From NCBI GenBank assembly GCA_030532035.1, contig JAUNLX010000012.1, forward strand, positions 1 to 37,510: a stretch of DNA of 37,510 nucleotides, written 5' to 3'. The notes below the pieces were generated by a model. That model was not told the DNA's origin. It did no database searches and saw only the letters and a list, made by a program, of their open reading frames with translations. The stretch is from Clostridia bacterium (GTDB taxonomy: Bacteria > Bacillota > Clostridia > Oscillospirales > Acutalibacteraceae). The position numbers and the translations under genes are program-made. Below are positions 7,345 to 16,340 of this stretch, in pieces (position 1 is the first letter of the stretch; each line of letters begins with the position of its first letter).

Positions 7345-7659
7345 TTATGATGCTTCTCTATATTCTTTTTCGTCGGGAAATCCGTATCCTAAAACTTCCC
7401 GAGCTATTCTTTCAGCATAGCTTTCTTCGTCAAAATTTTTATGTTTTTCTTTCAGAGCTTCATTTTCTTCTTGCTCTGCTTGATAAGATTGTTTCGCCTT
7501 TTCCAGACTTTGATTTTTTTTATATATTTTATATTGTAAACTGCAAAATGATATTAAAAAATATGCAATAAAAGCAAATAAAGCTATTTTCAATATCAAG
7601 CTGCCTTGTTTTTTTTCTCTTTTTTTATTATGTGTGTTCGATGAATTCATAGAGCTCAT
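7345..7659 (-). CDS. divIC: Septum formation initiator family protein (DivIC-like)
   Basis: A 104-residue single-pass membrane protein with a short basic cytoplasmic N-terminus, a transmembrane segment at ~22-45, an extracellular coiled coil at ~47-80 and the family C-terminus, ARE.LGYGFPDEKEY. DivIC/FtsL-type proteins assemble with DivIB in the divisome. The 5' end overlaps the end of rqcP by 32 bases. Two ATGs at 7659 and 7650 are possible; the first has GGCGG close upstream. Its position between rqcP and yabR matches the conserved Firmicute cluster, which supports DivIC rather than FtsL. The usual yabP and yabQ genes between rqcP and divIC are missing. Confidence 0.87.
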   Translation of the reverse strand: MSSMNSSNTHNKKREKKQGSLILKIALFAFIAYFLISFCSLQYKIYKKNQSLEKAKQSYQAEQEENEALKEKHKNFDEESYAERIAREVLGYGFPDEKEYREAS

Positions 7660-7876
7660 CCGCCTCTTGTTTTTTCACAACTTCTTTAACCTGTAACACT
7701 CTATAACTTTTCTCTTCTGCGCCTATATTGATTGTGATAATGTCCGACGGCTTTACTTCAGTAGATGATTTTGCGGTTTTTCCATTTATTTTAATTTTTG
7801 AAGCGTCGCAAATCTGTTTTGCAACGGTTCTTCTTTTTATGATTCTGGATATTTTTAAAAACTTGTCTAATCTCAT
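7628..7876 (-). CDS. rqcP: S4-domain ribosome quality control protein RqcP
   Basis: An 82-residue S4 RNA-binding protein (old names YabO, Hsp15-like). The S4 core is clear: MRLDKFLKISRIIKRRT, then KINGKTAKSSTEVKPSD. RqcP works with RqcH on stalled 50S subunits during alanine tailing. I chose the ATG at 7876 because AAAGGT lies 2-3 bases upstream and S4 proteins normally begin MRLDK; an upstream ATG adds five residues (MIKGN). The 3' end overlaps divIC. A perfect palindrome separates it from hup. Confidence 0.9.
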   Translation of the reverse strand: MRLDKFLKISRIIKRRTVAKQICDASKIKINGKTAKSSTEVKPSDIITINIGAEEKSYRVLQVKEVVKKQEADELYEFIEHT

Positions 7877-7897
7877 ATTACCTTTTATCAAGAATAT

Positions 7898-7921
7898 AAA
7901 GGGAGGAAACTTCCTCCCTTT
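7898..7921 (-). terminator. Palindrome between hup and rqcP (likely attenuating terminator)
   Basis: AAAGGGAGGAA and TTCCTCCCTTT form a perfect 11-base stem with a 2-base centre. On the minus strand it lies 16 bases after the hup stop and only 21 bases before the rqcP start, with TTTATATT after it. It probably ends most hup transcripts and lets some read through to rqcP. It also contains GGAGG, an anti-Shine-Dalgarno match that could be hidden in the stem. Confidence 0.6.
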
Positions 7922-7937
7922 AAAACTTTAAGAGTTT

Positions 7938-8210
7938 TTATTTAACAGCGTTTTTAAGACCTTGGCCTGCTTTAAATGCGGGAACCTTTGTTGCGGGAAT
8001 TTTGATTGGTTCGCCTGTCTTAGGATTGCGTCCTTGTTTTGCTGCACGGTCACGAACTTCAAATGTTCCAAATCCAACGAGTTGAACTTTTTCACCGTCT
8101 GCAAGAGCGTTTGAAATGCTATCAAAAACAGCACTAACAGCTTTGTCTGCATCCTTTTTTGAAAAATCTGCAGCTTTAGCTACTGCATTAACAAGATCTG
8201 ACTTATTCAT
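7938..8210 (-). CDS. hup: DNA-binding protein HU
   Basis: A canonical 90-residue HU, a dimeric nucleoid protein that bends DNA. The sequence begins [14 protein letters not shown] and holds the signature [21 protein letters not shown] and the P of the DNA-intercalating arm ([14 protein letters not shown]). I chose the ATG at 8210 because GGAGG lies 6 bases upstream; the longer frame adds seven residues not found in HU. It lies between the yabM-type flippase gene and rqcP, as in many Clostridia. It has an 88-base leader and a strong terminator-like palindrome after it, fitting high expression. Confidence 0.96.
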   Translation of the reverse strand: MNKSDLVNAVAKAADFSKKDADKAVSAVFDSISNALADGEKVQLVGFGTFEVRDRAAKQGRNPKTGEPIKIPATKVPAFKAGQGLKNAVK

Positions 8211-8247
8211 ATTTTCCTCCAAAATTTTCAAAATATTGAAATTTATT

Positions 8248-8278
8248 TTTTAAAGTGCAATCTCTTCTTACACTTTAA
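8248..8278. repeat. Inverted repeat in the hup leader
   Basis: TTAAAGTG and CACTTTAA flank a 13-base loop in the 88-base gap between yabM and hup. It may be a weak hairpin or operator; no T-run follows it on the minus strand. No convincing promoter is seen in this gap. Confidence 0.35.
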
Positions 8279-8298
8279 ATACTTAAATTATGGTTATT

Positions 8299-10080
8299 TT
8301 ACCTTAAAACCTTACATCTTTCAAGTACTTTAGCGATTTTTTTACCCTTTGGGAGCCTTAATATTTCACTTTTTTTGATTACATTCGTTAAAACTAATAA
8401 AACAAAATAGACAAATATAGCTAATATGCCTGAAACAATACATTCAATAAGAATTCCCATTCTGTTTTCACTGAAGAAAGGTTGTAAAGCAAACAGCCTT
8501 GACAATCCGAATGTGAGAGCACCAGTTATCGAAACGGCGAAAAGAGGTTTTAAGAAAATTTCATAAAAATTGGGTTTTATTTTTAGTGTTTTTAAAAGCG
8601 AATATAGATTGATTGTTAAAATTATCAAATAACAAACAATTGTTCCTATAGGAGCACCATAGATGTTTATTTTGGGATTGCCAACGAGGATATAATTTAA
8701 AACAATTTTTACAACCGTACCAGCAAGCATGGCTTTTATTGGTAGATATAATTTATTTATTGATTGAAGCATGCTATTGAGTGGAGCTGACGCAGACAAT
8801 AATATAGCAGACAGCGAATAAATTATTACTATATCGGCAGTTAAATCTATTGTCTTTTCAACATTTGTATTCATATAAAACAAATTCAGTATTGGCCTTG
8901 CATATATCGCAAGTAACATTCCCAAAGGCAGAGATATTACAACTATTGCTCTGAGGACAGTTACCACAGTATTTTCAATTTTTTTTCTATCATTAGCAGC
9001 ATAAGCTCCAGAAAGTGCTGGAATCGAGCTTACACCGAGTGCCATAATTAAAGTTGGAATTAAATTTTTGAAATCAATAGCAGTCCCATATGCTCCATAT
9101 AAAAAAGTCGGAACATCTTTTGTGAAAACTTTGGAGAGCATTTCCCCATATTGACTTCTTATAATCGGCTCTCCTATTTGCACCGCATAGTTTAATCTAT
9201 TTTGCACAGTAACATTGTCTATTATATTGGTTATATTCAATATCAAAGAGCCAAGTAAAATTGGCAGAGCTATGGAAATTATTTTTTTCAAGAGGATTTT
9301 TGTTGTTTCTGGTTCAGGAGAATTTAGTAAATCAGTTTTAGAAAATGGATCAGATTTCACATGATATAAAATCATCACATATAGAAGTCCTATTATTGTT
9401 CCTACTGTAACTCCTACAATTGCTGCACAGGCAGTATATGGTGCCAAAATACTGACTGCCTCTTCTTTTGTATTTGCGGGTATGCCAAAGACCGTTTGTG
9501 ATTTTAAAAATTCAGACATTCCCCTATTGCTTACATACATTGCAAGCAAAACACCTACAACTAATTTACCTATCATATCAACAAGCTGTGTAATAGCTGT
9601 TGGGAGCATATTCCTCATGCCCTCGTAATAACCCTCGTAAGCTGCAGTTAAACAGCAAAAAATTAAAGAGGGAGCAATTGCCCAAATACCGTAAATAGTT
9701 TTAGGCGAATTTATAATTTTAGTATATGGAACAGCTAAAGCAAGTAGCACAAGTGTTCCAACAATTCCAATTATTAAAAATAAAAAAATTGAAACTTTAC
9801 TTAATTTTTTTACATTTTTATATTCTTTTCTCGCTATACTTTCGGATATAAGTTTTGAGACAGCAACTGGAAGTCCAGCCATCGTAATACCAAAAATAGG
9901 AGTATAAATCCCGTAAGCAAGAGAAAAATAACCACGCCCAATTGGACCTATGATTGCAGTTAGAGGTATTTTATACAAAATACCTAAAATATGGACTAAG
10001 GTGGTCGTTATCATTAAAATTAAGGCACCGTTGAGTAGAGATTGCCCACTTCTGATTTTTTTCAATTTATAATTCTCCAA
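8299..10080 (-). CDS. MOP-superfamily lipid/polysaccharide flippase (YabM/SpoVB/MurJ-like)
   Basis: A 593-residue polytopic membrane protein with about 14 transmembrane segments spread over the whole length. The N-terminal LLNGALILMITTTLVHILGILYK and the IIGPIGRGYFSLAYGIYTPIF region are typical of the polysaccharide-biosynthesis (MviN/SpoVB) branch of the MOP superfamily. These proteins flip lipid-linked sugars; several support lipid II export for peptidoglycan. In B. subtilis yabM sits upstream of rqcP and divIC, as here. The start is a TTG placed directly after the stop of the kinase gene, so translation is probably coupled. It could be the main lipid II flippase or a paralogue for another glycan; sequence alone does not decide. 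Confidence 0.88.
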   Translation of the reverse strand: MENYKLKKIRSGQSLLNGALILMITTTLVHILGILYKIPLTAIIGPIGRGYFSLAYGIYTPIFGITMAGLPVAVSKLISESIARKEYKNVKKLSKVSIFLFLIIGIVGTLVLLALAVPYTKIINSPKTIYGIWAIAPSLIFCCLTAAYEGYYEGMRNMLPTAITQLVDMIGKLVVGVLLAMYVSNRGMSEFLKSQTVFGIPANTKEEAVSILAPYTACAAIVGVTVGTIIGLLYVMILYHVKSDPFSKTDLLNSPEPETTKILLKKIISIALPILLGSLILNITNIIDNVTVQNRLNYAVQIGEPIIRSQYGEMLSKVFTKDVPTFLYGAYGTAIDFKNLIPTLIMALGVSSIPALSGAYAANDRKKIENTVVTVLRAIVVISLPLGMLLAIYARPILNLFYMNTNVEKTIDLTADIVIIYSLSAILLSASAPLNSMLQSINKLYLPIKAMLAGTVVKIVLNYILVGNPKINIYGAPIGTIVCYLIILTINLYSLLKTLKIKPNFYEIFLKPLFAVSITGALTFGLSRLFALQPFFSENRMGILIECIVSGILAIFVYFVLLVLTNVIKKSEILRLPKGKKIAKVLERCKVLR

Positions 10081-10980
10081 TTATCCTATAAATTCTTTTA
10101 AGAGAGAATTTTCAGGAACATATTTTTCATCTAAGCTTTGACATAGATTTAATCCAGATATTAAAAACTGTGATTTAACGGCATATGTACTTTTGGTTTC
10201 TGGTTCATTTAACATATCTAAAGCACGATTTTTATAAATACAGATTTCATACGGATGAAAAGAATTGATAAATTCATCTGCTTCATATTTATAAGGATAA
10301 AGATATTTATCTTCCCCTGCTCTCACAGATTCCCACATCTTAAAAGTAAGATTAGCATGTGCAGATCTATGAGTGAAATCTCTCAACATTCTTCTTATAA
10401 ATCTAATTTGTCTGCCAGTAAAAAGATTTTCGTTTTTATTTTCTATTCCAGTATCAACACTTATATATAGCTTTAAGAGGGCTGTTTTGGGGACCAAAGA
10501 AGTTATTTTAGGATTTAGGGCGTGTAGACCCTCAATGATGAATATATCATCTTTATGAGGTGAAATTTCCATACATTCGGTAGATCTTGCCCCTTTTTTA
10601 AAATCAAAAATTGGAATTTTTGTAGTTTTATAATTCATAATGTCGCTTAAAGTATGTTCAAGCAAAACTAAATCTAAAGCGTCAACTGTTTCAAAATCTT
10701 GTTCGCCATTTTTATCGGCAGGTATATCTTGACGATTCTTATAAAAATCATCTAAAGAAATGACAAAAGAAGATTTATTTTTATCTCTTAACATCTGCGT
10801 CAACAATTTAGAAGATGTGGTTTTACCACTACTGCTTGGACCAGCAAGTAAAATAATTTTTATCTTTTCGCCTATGTTGTCGACAATAGATTCAAGCCTA
10901 TTTTCGAATGTTTTTTCAGAATTTTCGACAAGTTCATCTGGGCTCTTTGTTGCCATAGAATTTATTAGTTCAAGTTCCAT
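10081..10980 (-). CDS. Uridine kinase-like P-loop protein
   Basis: A 299-residue kinase of the uridine kinase/phosphoribulokinase family. The Walker A, GPSSSGKTTSS, is at residues ~47-57, and the ISLDDFYKNR segment (~75) and the IIEGLHALNP segment (~148) match Udk. A basic RxxRRxxRD stretch at ~193-202 fits the lid region. Many Clostridia carry a ~550-residue nucleoside kinase whose N-terminal half resembles the TGS/editing domains of threonyl-tRNA synthetase; this protein has only ~40 residues before the kinase domain and matches its C-terminal half. It abuts dtd and the flippase gene without gaps. Uridine or cytidine phosphorylation is inferred, not shown. Confidence 0.8.
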   Translation of the reverse strand: MELELINSMATKSPDELVENSEKTFENRLESIVDNIGEKIKIILLAGPSSSGKTTSSKLLTQMLRDKNKSSFVISLDDFYKNRQDIPADKNGEQDFETVDALDLVLLEHTLSDIMNYKTTKIPIFDFKKGARSTECMEISPHKDDIFIIEGLHALNPKITSLVPKTALLKLYISVDTGIENKNENLFTGRQIRFIRRMLRDFTHRSAHANLTFKMWESVRAGEDKYLYPYKYEADEFINSFHPYEICIYKNRALDMLNEPETKSTYAVKSQFLISGLNLCQSLDEKYVPENSLLKEFIG

Positions 10981-12063
10981 TTATTCTCCCAAATTAAGTA
11001 AATATCTATTGTTGAGTTTTTCGCTATCTAAAGAAGTAGAAATTCCATGTCCTGGATAAATAACATAATTATTTTTCAATTTTTTTATTTTTCTAAGAGA
11101 ATCTAACATCATCTCATAATCGCCGGTAGGCAAATCACATCTGCCAATTTCTTTACAAAATAGAGTGTCGCCTGTAAACATATAATCGTCATTATATAGG
11201 ACAACAGAGCCCCTTGTGTGTCCAGGAGTTTCCATTACACGCAGAGATGAAGTACCGATTTTTATAATATCATCATTCTCTAAATATCTATCGGCATTAA
11301 ATGGTATCGACTTAAATCCAAAAAGTCCAGAATTTTCGTCTAAAATAAAATGCTCATCATATTTGTTTATACATACAACAGCATCGGGATACAATTTTTT
11401 TAACTCACTGACACCGTAGGTATGATCAAAATGACCATGGGTTAAGATTATATATTCAAGTTTTTCAATACCCATATCTTTAATTGCATCAGTTAGAATT
11501 TTGTTGCAATCTCCAGGATCGATAACAGCTCCGACTTTAGATTCTTCATCGCACAATATATAACAATTAGTTTCAAGTGGAGATAATTGTACATCTCTTA
11601 CTTTCAACTTTTTATTATAAATTGAAGAATCGTAAATTATAGTCACTGGTCCATCGTTTTCATAAGCAACTTTCATATCGGCACCAAAAGAACCAGTTTC
11701 CACTTTTTTTATTCCAGTTTCTCTCAATTTGTCGTTGAAATATTCATATAATTCATTTGCATATTCTGGTTCGGCAGCTGGCGAAAATGACGGTCGATTG
11801 CCTTTTTTTAAATCCGCACACAAGGTAAATTGAGAAATTACAAGAGCTTCAAAATCGTTGTCTAAAGACGAACGATTCATTTTACCACTTTCATTTTCAA
11901 ATATTCTAAGGTTTGCAATTTTATTTGCAAGTACATCAGCATCAGTTTTTCGGTCATTTCTCATTACGCCTAAATAAATTAAAAGGCCTTTAGAAATTTC
12001 ACCGACAATTTTTTCATTAACTTTAACTGTTGCATAATTTACTCTTTGAACAACGGCTTTCAT
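10981..12063 (-). CDS. dtd: D-aminoacyl-tRNA deacylase fused to metallo-beta-lactamase-fold hydrolase
   Basis: A 360-residue fusion. Residues 1-~148 are a full Dtd, which hydrolyses D-aminoacyl-tRNA, with the active-site motifs SQFTLCAD (~79) and NDGPVTI (~137). After a ~10-residue linker, residues ~157-360 are a glyoxalase-II-like metallo-beta-lactamase hydrolase with THGHFDH, TPGHTRGS, FTGDTLF and YPGHG. In many Firmicutes these are separate neighbouring genes after rel; here no stop or start separates them. The ATG overlaps the rel stop (ATGA). All metal ligands and Dtd motifs are intact, so both halves should be active. The hydrolase substrate is unknown; a thioester or aldehyde-derived adduct is a family-based guess. 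Confidence 0.9.
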   Translation of the reverse strand: MKAVVQRVNYATVKVNEKIVGEISKGLLIYLGVMRNDRKTDADVLANKIANLRIFENESGKMNRSSLDNDFEALVISQFTLCADLKKGNRPSFSPAAEPEYANELYEYFNDKLRETGIKKVETGSFGADMKVAYENDGPVTIIYDSSIYNKKLKVRDVQLSPLETNCYILCDEESKVGAVIDPGDCNKILTDAIKDMGIEKLEYIILTHGHFDHTYGVSELKKLYPDAVVCINKYDEHFILDENSGLFGFKSIPFNADRYLENDDIIKIGTSSLRVMETPGHTRGSVVLYNDDYMFTGDTLFCKEIGRCDLPTGDYEMMLDSLRKIKKLKNNYVIYPGHGISTSLDSEKLNNRYLLNLGE

Positions 12064-14261
12064 CAATAACCTCCACTTCTCTTAACATCGACAATTCCTG
12101 GAATGGAGCCCAATTTGAACATCAAATTATAGAGTTGGTCTACATTTTTAACATTTATAGTTAAATCTATCTGCGTCATATCGTTTTCTTCAATGTCTCT
12201 CGAACGAACAGCACACAACATTATATTCAAACTTGCAAGTCTCGAAGTAATGTCTGCAAGTAAACCGAGTCTGTTTGTACCTGTTATTAAAAGAGAAGCT
12301 TGGAAATATTCCCCTTTTGTTTTATTCCAGTTGACTTCAATCCATCTATCTTTTTCTTCTTTTGAATTAAATGTTTTTGGAACATTTGGACAATCTTTGG
12401 TATGAATAGATATTCCATGTCCTCTGGTTATGAATCCGATTATATCATCGCCAGGTATGGGATTACAGCATTTAGAAAATTTTATCAAACAATTATCTAT
12501 ATCACTTATGCTTATTACATTATCAGCAGCTGTAGAACTGACTTCTTGTGTAATATTGGGAATAGGCGTAATTTCTTCTTCATCTTTTTTTATAAGTTTT
12601 TGATATTCATCTTTTATTGCAGGTAAGAATTTAGACGCTGTAAGAGAACCATAACCTATTGCCGCATAAAAATCATCTGCATTTGAAAAATGATATTTTT
12701 CGTAGAGATGACGAATAATTTCATCATAATCTTCATCGTAAGCTCTTATATTGTTGTTCTTAAACAATCTAATAATATCATTTTTTCCATTTTCGATATT
12801 TTCAGTTCTCTTTTCTTTTTTGAACCAGAGTCTGATTTTTGTCTTTGCAGAACTCGTTTTAACAAAATTTAGCCAATCTCTTGATGGACCTTTTTCAGCA
12901 GATTTGGTGGTTAAAATTTCAATAATCTGCCCTGTTTTCATTTTATAATCGAGCTGAACAATTTTACCATCGGCTTTAGCACCGATAGTTTTATGGCCCA
13001 CATCTGTATGAATCGCATAGGCAAAATCTAAAACTGTAGAGCCCAAAGGAAAACTTTTTATTTCTCCTTGCGGCGTAAAGACAAAGACTTCATCATTTGC
13101 AAATTCAGATTTTATTGTTTTGACTATATCTTCAAAGTCATCGGCATTGTCTTGATTTTCAATAAGCTGTCTGACCCAAGATATTCTCTCATCCATTTGA
13201 TCAGCTTTTAAATCATTTACCTTGTATTTCCAGTGTGCAGCAATTCCATATTCTGCACTATAATGCATATCCCAAGTTCTTATTTGAATTTCAAAGGGCT
13301 GTCCATCTTCTGATAAAACTGTTGTGTGTATTGATTGATACATATTAGATTTGGGAATAGAAATATAATCCTTAAATCGTCCAGGCATAGAATGAAACAT
13401 ATCATGAACTATACCTAAAATATTATAACAATCGAGGACACTCGAAACGATTACTCGTATTGCAAAAAAGTCAAAAATTTCGTCAAAGGTTTTATTTTGC
13501 ATATACATTTTTCTGTAAATGCCGTTGATACTCTTAACTCTTCCCTCAATATGAGCGTCAGGAAAATTATCTTTTAACCTAAAATTTATTTTGAGTATTA
13601 TGTCATCAATAAAATTTTTATGAATATTTAGCTTTTGCTCGGTTAATTTTTCAATTTCAATATATGCTATTGGGTCTAAATATCTGAGCGAAAGATCCTC
13701 TAATTCATTTTTAATAGTCATAATTCCCAAGCGATGTGCAATGGGAGCATATATTTCCAGAGTTTCTAAAGCCTTATCTCTCTGCTTTTGTTTTTTCATA
13801 AACTCAAGCGTCTTCATATTGTGCAGGCGATCGGCTAATTTAATGATGATTACACGAATATCATCTGCCATAGCAAGCAACATTTTACGAAGATTTTCGG
13901 CCTGTCTTTCTTCAGTAGTATTTATTACTATCTTGCTTAACTTTGTTACTCCATTTACCAAATAAGCAACTTCTTCAGAAAATTCTTTTTTTATATCTTC
14001 GAGAGTTACATCGGTATCCTCAACACAGTCATGCAGTAGAGCTGCAGTCAAGGTATCGATATCCATACCCAAATCAAGTAAAATTTGAGCAACATTAATA
14101 GGATGAATGATATAAGCTTCTCCTGAATATCTGTATTGCTCTTTGTGAGCTTCTTGTGCAAGTTTAAATGCCTTGTCTATAATCGCAATATTTTCTTCAG
14201 AAAAATCATTCTCTTCTAAATTTCTTTTAAATTTTTCATATAGTTCTTGATAATCTTTCAT
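12063..14261 (-). CDS. rel: Bifunctional (p)ppGpp synthetase/hydrolase Rel
   Basis: A 732-residue long RSH enzyme that makes and breaks (p)ppGpp in the stringent response. The order is hydrolase HD domain (H53, H77-D78, then EDT), synthetase domain with GRFKDYIS and NMYQSIHTTV, a TGS domain opening VFVFTPQGE, a helical/zinc-type region with conserved Cys (CLIKFSKCCNPIPGD), and a C-terminal ACT domain (GTNRLGLLADITSRL). The RFKD motif is the RXKD form found in bifunctional Rel/SpoT enzymes rather than synthetase-only RelA. It lies between recJ and dtd, the usual Firmicute order. The ribosome binding site is weak, so translation may be coupled to recJ 10 bases upstream. Confidence 0.96.
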   Translation of the reverse strand: MKDYQELYEKFKRNLEENDFSEENIAIIDKAFKLAQEAHKEQYRYSGEAYIIHPINVAQILLDLGMDIDTLTAALLHDCVEDTDVTLEDIKKEFSEEVAYLVNGVTKLSKIVINTTEERQAENLRKMLLAMADDIRVIIIKLADRLHNMKTLEFMKKQKQRDKALETLEIYAPIAHRLGIMTIKNELEDLSLRYLDPIAYIEIEKLTEQKLNIHKNFIDDIILKINFRLKDNFPDAHIEGRVKSINGIYRKMYMQNKTFDEIFDFFAIRVIVSSVLDCYNILGIVHDMFHSMPGRFKDYISIPKSNMYQSIHTTVLSEDGQPFEIQIRTWDMHYSAEYGIAAHWKYKVNDLKADQMDERISWVRQLIENQDNADDFEDIVKTIKSEFANDEVFVFTPQGEIKSFPLGSTVLDFAYAIHTDVGHKTIGAKADGKIVQLDYKMKTGQIIEILTTKSAEKGPSRDWLNFVKTSSAKTKIRLWFKKEKRTENIENGKNDIIRLFKNNNIRAYDEDYDEIIRHLYEKYHFSNADDFYAAIGYGSLTASKFLPAIKDEYQKLIKKDEEEITPIPNITQEVSSTAADNVISISDIDNCLIKFSKCCNPIPGDDIIGFITRGHGISIHTKDCPNVPKTFNSKEEKDRWIEVNWNKTKGEYFQASLLITGTNRLGLLADITSRLASLNIMLCAVRSRDIEENDMTQIDLTINVKNVDQLYNLMFKLGSIPGIVDVKRSGGY

Positions 14262-14271
14262 ATTTACAACT

Positions 14272-16296
14272 TTAATTTATTAATTTTTTCAAAATTTTTG
14301 AATCGGTTAAACATACACGGGAGGGATTTTCAACGATTGAAATTTGATTTTTTAATTTTTTAATTAGTGAAAATTCTTTCATAATCTCAAGGGAAATTAA
14401 AAATCTGCAATAATTATCCTCTATCGGAATTTTATTATATAAAAATTCTGGTGTGTGAGTCCAATTTTTTATTTTCCTTATAAATTTATATATTACAGTA
14501 AAATATTCTTTAGTGGGTTTAGCATATTCTTTTTCTTCAAGACTTAATTTATCCCCTCTAATTAACTTTTCATATATTTTTTCCGACTTTATCATCATAT
14601 CATCATTGCGATTGTGAAGTCTAATATTATCCGCAATAATCGTAAGTTGCTTTGTTTGTCTAAATTCATTTAAGCTAAATTTAATGACAATATCTATACT
14701 ATCTCCAATTTGATATGGAAAATCTGTTATTTCACAAAAAAATCTCATAATTTCGAGTGACTTTGATGAATTCTTTTTTTTCACAATAATTTTCAGATGA
14801 TTACGATCTTTTCCCAGAGCGATAATATCGACAATTATCATACCAGTTATAGCAAAAACAGGTTCTTTCAAACCCTCTCCATAGGGCTCTAAAGCATTTA
14901 TGTCTGATAAAATATCTAAATTAATACTTTCTGGATTGAGCTTTAAATCTATGTTTATTTGTTCACTTTCATAGGGATTGCTTTTACAATATTTCAATAA
15001 TTTAGTTTTAAAAGCATCAAAGTTTTCTTTATGAAGTTTAAGACCTGCGGCAGATTTATGCCCACCGAAAGAAATTAATTCTTCACTGCAAAAACTCAAA
15101 GCTTCATATATAGAAAAATTGCTTATCGACCTTGCAGAACCAGATAAAATTCCGTCTTTTTCATTTAATATAATTGACGGTTTACCAAAAACATTAGTGA
15201 GTTTTGCGGCAGCAATGCCTAAAACACCCTCATTTAAATTTTTAGATTGAATAATTATTATGTCTTGAAGTATGGATAGAGGATTTTTTGAAATAAAATC
15301 AACACAAGTATCATAAACAGATTGTTGATTTTCTTTTCTAATAGAATTGTATTTGTCAATTTGATTCATTAAAGTTTCAGCGTCTATCAGATCTTCTGAG
15401 AGAAAAAGAGAAACTGCCTTGCTTGCGTCTCCTACTCTGCCAGCAGAATTGATTTTTGGAATTACCATAAAAGCTAAGTCAATTGCACTTATTTTTTGAT
15501 TTGAAGTTATTGAATTTTCGATTAATAGCTTGAGCCCAAGTCTATCTGCGTTCTCAATTAGAGCAAGTCCTTTTTGCACGATATATCTATTGGGACCCAC
15601 AAGTGGCACAATGTCGGCTATAGTTCCAAGTGCAGCTAAATCAATAAAATTTTCAATTATTTGTTCACTGACAGAGCCCTCAAGAGCACAGACAAGTTTA
15701 AATGCTATACCTGCTCCGCAATAATATTTAAAATCAGTTTTTAGATCAGTTCTATGAGGATCAACGGCAGCAACACATTCGGGCAAAATTTCTAAAGGCA
15801 AATGATGGTCGGTGATGATTAAATCCATTTCTTTTTCTTTAATATATTTTGCTTCCTCTACAGCGGCAATTCCGTTATCAACAGTGATTATAAGTTTAAC
15901 ATCTTGATTTTTTAGCTCATCAATTTTAATTATATTGAGTCCATATCCGTCTTGAAATCTATCGGGAATAGCAAAAATTACATCTGCTCCCCGACTCTCT
16001 AAATATGAATATAAAATAGCAGTAGCAGTAATACCGTCGCAGTCAAAATCTCCATATATAGCTATTTTTTCAAAATCATCTATTGCTCTCTCAATTCTTT
16101 CACAGGCGATTTTTATGTCTGGTAAATCGTATAAGTCTTCACTAAATTCAGGATAAATCAACTCTTCAATTTTTTCATCAGAAAAATTCCTCGCAGACAG
16201 AATCAACGAGGAAACCGTATTTAATCTAAATTTATCTGATATTTCGATTGCTCTTTCCTTTGAGGGCGATGAAAAAATCCATTTTTTAGTTGACAA
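14272..16296 (-). CDS. recJ: Single-stranded-DNA-specific exonuclease RecJ
   Basis: A 674-residue DHH-family 5'-3' exonuclease for recombination and mismatch repair. Motif I is YGDFDCDG at 81-88, motif III TDHHLP at 162-167, followed by VDPHR, GAGIAFKL, IADIVPL and the DHHA1 motif SFGGHKSAAG near residue 405. An OB-type region follows, and the C-terminal ~150 residues look like the extra domain of Firmicute RecJ. The start is a TTG at 16296, with AAAGG about 11 bases upstream. It lies 44 bases after pcrA and 10 bases before rel. All DHH metal ligands are present. Confidence 0.95.
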   Translation of the reverse strand: MSTKKWIFSSPSKERAIEISDKFRLNTVSSLILSARNFSDEKIEELIYPEFSEDLYDLPDIKIACERIERAIDDFEKIAIYGDFDCDGITATAILYSYLESRGADVIFAIPDRFQDGYGLNIIKIDELKNQDVKLIITVDNGIAAVEEAKYIKEKEMDLIITDHHLPLEILPECVAAVDPHRTDLKTDFKYYCGAGIAFKLVCALEGSVSEQIIENFIDLAALGTIADIVPLVGPNRYIVQKGLALIENADRLGLKLLIENSITSNQKISAIDLAFMVIPKINSAGRVGDASKAVSLFLSEDLIDAETLMNQIDKYNSIRKENQQSVYDTCVDFISKNPLSILQDIIIIQSKNLNEGVLGIAAAKLTNVFGKPSIILNEKDGILSGSARSISNFSIYEALSFCSEELISFGGHKSAAGLKLHKENFDAFKTKLLKYCKSNPYESEQINIDLKLNPESINLDILSDINALEPYGEGLKEPVFAITGMIIVDIIALGKDRNHLKIIVKKKNSSKSLEIMRFFCEITDFPYQIGDSIDIVIKFSLNEFRQTKQLTIIADNIRLHNRNDDMMIKSEKIYEKLIRGDKLSLEEKEYAKPTKEYFTVIYKFIRKIKNWTHTPEFLYNKIPIEDNYCRFLISLEIMKEFSLIKKLKNQISIVENPSRVCLTDSKILKKLIN

Positions 16297-16340
16297 TAAA
16301 TCACGCCTTTCGTTAAAATTTTAGCATTTTAATGAAAGTA

